Shown piece after piece: positions 4,927 to 6,867 of a stretch of DNA of 6,867 nt. The stretch covers positions 1 to 6,867 of the forward strand of contig CAMALN010000085.1 in the NCBI GenBank assembly GCA_945836565.1, in the 5' to 3' direction. The position numbers and the translations under genes were made by a program. The notes below the pieces were generated by a model. It was not told where the DNA came from. It made no database searches and worked only from the letters and a program-made list of their open reading frames with translations. This DNA comes from an uncultured Lachnospiraceae bacterium (GTDB lineage: Bacteria; Bacillota; Clostridia; Lachnospirales; Lachnospiraceae). Numbering within the stretch: the stretch's first letter is position 1; the number at the start of each line of letters is the position of its first letter.

Positions 4927-6669
4927 TTATTCAACAGTAAATCTCTCTACTACCTTTGACAAATTGTCTGCCTGTTCCTTATTCATCTGCGACATATCCA
5001 CCGTATGTCCCATCTGCTGATTGAGCTTTCCCGCATAATCGGAAATCTCCAGGATGTGCTCCTGATTGCTTGCCGATGCGTCGGCAACCTTCTCAACCGC
5101 TTCCTGAACCTCATTTACGGCACTGTCCACAAGTCCCATCTTCTCCTCGAACTGGGTCATTATGCCCGAAATCATCTCGGCAAACTCCGCATATCTCTCA
5201 CCCGACTGGGTAAGCTCCTCAAACTGAGGAAGCAATTCATGCTCTATAAAGCCCACGATATGTCTTGAAAGTGCTGAAAGATCCTCGACTACCTCCATAA
5301 CCTGTGTACTTACCTGCTGGATATTCTCTGCTGCCTCTCCTGAGCTTACTGCAAGCTTTCCTATGCTCTCTGCTACAACCGAGAAGCCTCTTCCTGCCTC
5401 TCCTGCTCTCGCTGCCTCTATACTTGCATTAAGCGACAGCATCTGTGTCTCATCAGCAATATTAAGTATATCCGCCGTAAAGCTCTGTATCTTCTCTGCC
5501 GAGCGGGCCTTTTCAAGCTGAACCTCAAGATTCTCTCTTATATCACCTATCTGCTCTAAGATAGCCTGCTGTGCACTAAGTGCATTCTGAGTCATCTCCT
5601 CTGAGTTCGAGCTAATCTCTGTTGCCACACGGGTACCCTCTGATGATTTACAGGTAACATCCTCCACTGAGGCTGCAACCTCGCCCATCATACTTCTTAT
5701 ATTTTCAAGAGATTCTACGGTAAGCTCGATGCCTTCGCTCATCTCCTCCATATAATCATTGATTATCTGAACCTTATCCCTTGCTTCACCCATAGTCTCA
5801 TCCACATTTGCTGCGACATTATGGATTCTGCCCGAGCATACCATAACATTACTTACGACACCTCTCGTCTGCTCAAGCATCGCATTAAGGTTATCTGCTA
5901 TATCCTCAAACTCATCACCGGTATGTATTTCCACCTTCTGGTTAAGATTTCCGTCATTGTATACCACATCCGCAAGCTTATCATTGAGGAGCTTCAGTCT
6001 CTTCTTAAGACTCTTGTAAAGGACGATACCTATCAATGCGGCAATGACCTCACAAAAAATACCCGACGCAATTATTCTCTTTAAGAAGGCTGAAATCTTC
6101 TCTTTGATTGAGGATGCATCAAAATCTACACCTACGATACCTACCACCTCATCATTGGAATTCATGATAGGTGCATATCCCGATATAAAGCTTCCCCACT
6201 CATCAGTAGTTATATCCTTGTCAGCACTCGGCTTACCTGTAGAGAATACTTCTCTCATGCCCGGTACAGTTTCATCATAATGCTCGAGCAAAGCCGCCGG
6301 AGCCTCAGGATCTGTATCAACCACGAAATAAAGCTCGTTATCAACCATTCTCATTGAATAGATGTATGTAACCTGTTCTGCTTCAAGATAAGGCGTCAGC
6401 GAATCATATATCTGCGCAAACTCCTCCGATTCCTCGTCTCCCTCGCCGATTGCATCAAATACATCACCATCCAGCTGTGATGCTGCCGCTACAGCATATG
6501 CTTTAGATGACCTGCTAAGTTCATCCTTTAATGAGCTTCTCATAATAAAAAAAGAGCCACTCACGATAATCACGTTTACAATGATTCCCATAATAATAAT
6601 ATTGATGAAAATCCTTCTTGCAAAGCTTTTCCTCTTGCGGGTAATCCTTCTCACTTCATCATTATCCAT
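4927..6669 (-). CDS. Methyl-accepting chemotaxis protein with a Cache-type extracellular sensor
   Basis: This 580-residue membrane chemoreceptor relays ligand binding to the CheA-CheW complex and so to the flagellar motor. A basic N-terminus precedes transmembrane segment 1 (about 20-43). The extracellular domain of about 150 residues (44-197) carries DEWGSFISGYAPIMNS and VVGIVGVDFD (156-184), typical of the end of a Cache/PDC sensor. Transmembrane segment 2 spans about 198-217, followed by a HAMP region (about 218-270) and a long coiled-coil signalling domain. The hairpin tip at 406-434 contains ETQMLSLNASIEAARAGEAG and GFSVVAE, close to the universal MCP consensus. The ligand is unknown; Cache sensors often bind amino acids or organic acids. 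There is no CheR-binding pentapeptide at the C-terminus. The ATG at 6669 is chosen because GGGAGG lies 5 nt upstream; the frame extends to a TTG at 6714 but without a comparable site. The Rrf2 gene follows after 19 nt and is probably co-transcribed. Confidence 0.95.
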   Translation of the reverse strand: MDNDEVRRITRKRKSFARRIFINIIIMGIIVNVIIVSGSFFIMRSSLKDELSRSSKAYAVAAASQLDGDVFDAIGEGDEESEEFAQIYDSLTPYLEAEQVTYIYSMRMVDNELYFVVDTDPEAPAALLEHYDETVPGMREVFSTGKPSADKDITTDEWGSFISGYAPIMNSNDEVVGIVGVDFDASSIKEKISAFLKRIIASGIFCEVIAALIGIVLYKSLKKRLKLLNDKLADVVYNDGNLNQKVEIHTGDEFEDIADNLNAMLEQTRGVVSNVMVCSGRIHNVAANVDETMGEARDKVQIINDYMEEMSEGIELTVESLENIRSMMGEVAASVEDVTCKSSEGTRVATEISSNSEEMTQNALSAQQAILEQIGDIRENLEVQLEKARSAEKIQSFTADILNIADETQMLSLNASIEAARAGEAGRGFSVVAESIGKLAVSSGEAAENIQQVSTQVMEVVEDLSALSRHIVGFIEHELLPQFEELTQSGERYAEFAEMISGIMTQFEEKMGLVDSAVNEVQEAVEKVADASASNQEHILEISDYAGKLNQQMGHTVDMSQMNKEQADNLSKVVERFTVE

Positions 6670-6674
6670 AGTAA

Positions 6675-6680
6675 CCTCCC
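6675..6680 (-). promoter_or_regulatory. Ribosome binding site fixing the chemoreceptor start
   Basis: GGGAGG on the minus strand lies 5 nt before the ATG at 6669. This decides the start in favour of a 580-residue protein over the 595-residue version beginning at a TTG. The extra 15 residues of the longer version have no recognisable role ahead of the basic N-terminus. Confidence 0.8.
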
Positions 6681-6721
6681 AATATATATTTAATTCCCTA
6701 TACACTATATGCAATATAGGT

Positions 6722-6750
6722 ATTGTAACATTTACGGGCTTATTTTACAA
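6722..6750 (-). promoter_or_regulatory. Candidate extended -10 promoter of the chemoreceptor-Rrf2 unit
   Basis: On the minus strand TTGTAA (6745-6750) and TACAAT (6722-6727) are 17 bp apart, and the -10 is preceded by TGT, giving an extended -10. The start would be near 6715, with a leader of about 45 nt. The hexamers lie in the arms of an 8-bp inverted repeat, TATTGTAA (6721-6728) and TTACAATA (6745-6752), so a dimeric regulator could cover the promoter. Confidence 0.45.
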
Positions 6751-6762
6751 TATTATATTGTA
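6746..6762. repeat. Perfect 17-bp palindrome, candidate operator of the chemoreceptor-Rrf2 unit
   Basis: TACAATAT-T-ATATTGTA is perfectly symmetric with 8-bp arms about one central base. It overlaps the -35 (6745-6750) of the promoter nearest the gene and wholly contains the TATAAT of the second candidate promoter. A further TATTGTA half-site lies at 6721-6727. This is typical operator architecture; self-control by the Rrf2 protein encoded in the same unit is one possibility. The AT-rich sequence makes some chance symmetry possible. Confidence 0.5.
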
Positions 6763-6781
6763 TGATATAGTAATTTGTCCC
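6752..6781 (-). promoter_or_regulatory. Second candidate promoter of the chemoreceptor-Rrf2 unit
   Basis: On the minus strand a perfect TATAAT (6752-6757) has GGGACA (6776-6781) 18 bp upstream as a partial -35 (four of six matches). The predicted leader is about 75 nt. The -10 lies inside the 17-bp palindrome. It is an alternative to, or partner of, the promoter at 6722-6750. Confidence 0.4.
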
Positions 6782-6867
6782 TAACGTGCTAGTAAGCAGC
6801 ACTGTCTTTGGTTATATCATATAATAATGCTACTATGTTATCAATTTATCAATGTTGACTACATATA
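6782..6867. other. AT-rich intergenic end of the window with no recognisable gene
   Basis: No coding frame with a credible start and ribosome binding site is visible on either strand. The only structure is a weak hairpin, GTGCT (6786-6790) with AGCAC (6798-6802), around a 7-nt loop and without a U-tract. The next gene must lie beyond the right edge. Confidence 0.6.

Noticed and set aside
6670..6714. Longer chemoreceptor beginning at a TTG (595 residues)
   Set aside because: The ATG at 6669 has GGGAGG directly upstream. The upstream TTG lacks one, and the extra residues carry no recognisable signal.
6786..6802. GTGCT/AGCAC hairpin as a terminator of a gene to the right
   Set aside because: The stem is only 5 bp and no U-tract follows it in either direction.
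1..6867. CRISPR array, insertion sequence, tRNA or rRNA
   Set aside because: No regularly spaced repeats, transposase frames, terminal inverted repeats or RNA gene signatures are visible on either strand.

Overview
Organism. The window looks like a Gram-positive, motile anaerobe of the class Clostridia, most probably a Lachnospiraceae-type bacterium. The reasons are moderate GC with frequent ATA isoleucine codons, strong AGGAGG-type ribosome binding sites, a lipoprotein solute receptor, a clostridial-style Rrf2 regulator with three cysteines, and a tandem GT2 glycosyltransferase of the kind found in cell-surface polysaccharide loci. This placement is inferred from protein character; no phylogenetic marker is present.

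Layout. All five complete genes and one incomplete gene lie on the minus strand, so transcription runs right to left. From the right: positions 6670-6867 hold AT-rich promoter DNA with a perfect 17-bp palindrome. A transmembrane chemoreceptor (4927-6669) follows, then 19 nt later an Rrf2-family regulator (4473-4907). A symmetric hairpin with U-tract (4425-4461) closes this two-gene unit. A 236-bp regulatory region (4189-4424) comes next, with two good sigma-A-type promoters and several dyad and direct repeats. It drives a polar amino acid ABC uptake system in the order receptor (3403-4188), permease (2725-3372), ATPase (1954-2712). Only 19 nt after the ATPase stop, with no terminator between, a large two-domain GT2 glycosyltransferase begins at 1934 and runs off the left edge.

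How they work together. The first unit couples environmental sensing (Cache-type chemoreceptor) with a possible redox or Fe-S/cysteine-responsive repressor. The second unit is a complete importer (lipoprotein receptor, membrane channel, ATPase) with an apparently co-transcribed surface-polysaccharide glycosyltransferase. Rrf2 proteins of the CymR type control cystine uptake in other Firmicutes, so control of the importer by the neighbouring regulator is plausible but unproven.

Most notable. Both GT2 domains of the glycosyltransferase have alanine where the family normally has the catalytic-base aspartate, the second domain also lacks an ordinary DxD, and the first carries an acidic insertion of about 50 residues. 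The two intergenic regions contain structured operator-like DNA. I found no mobile element, CRISPR array, tRNA or rRNA, and no clear evidence of an entirely new system.
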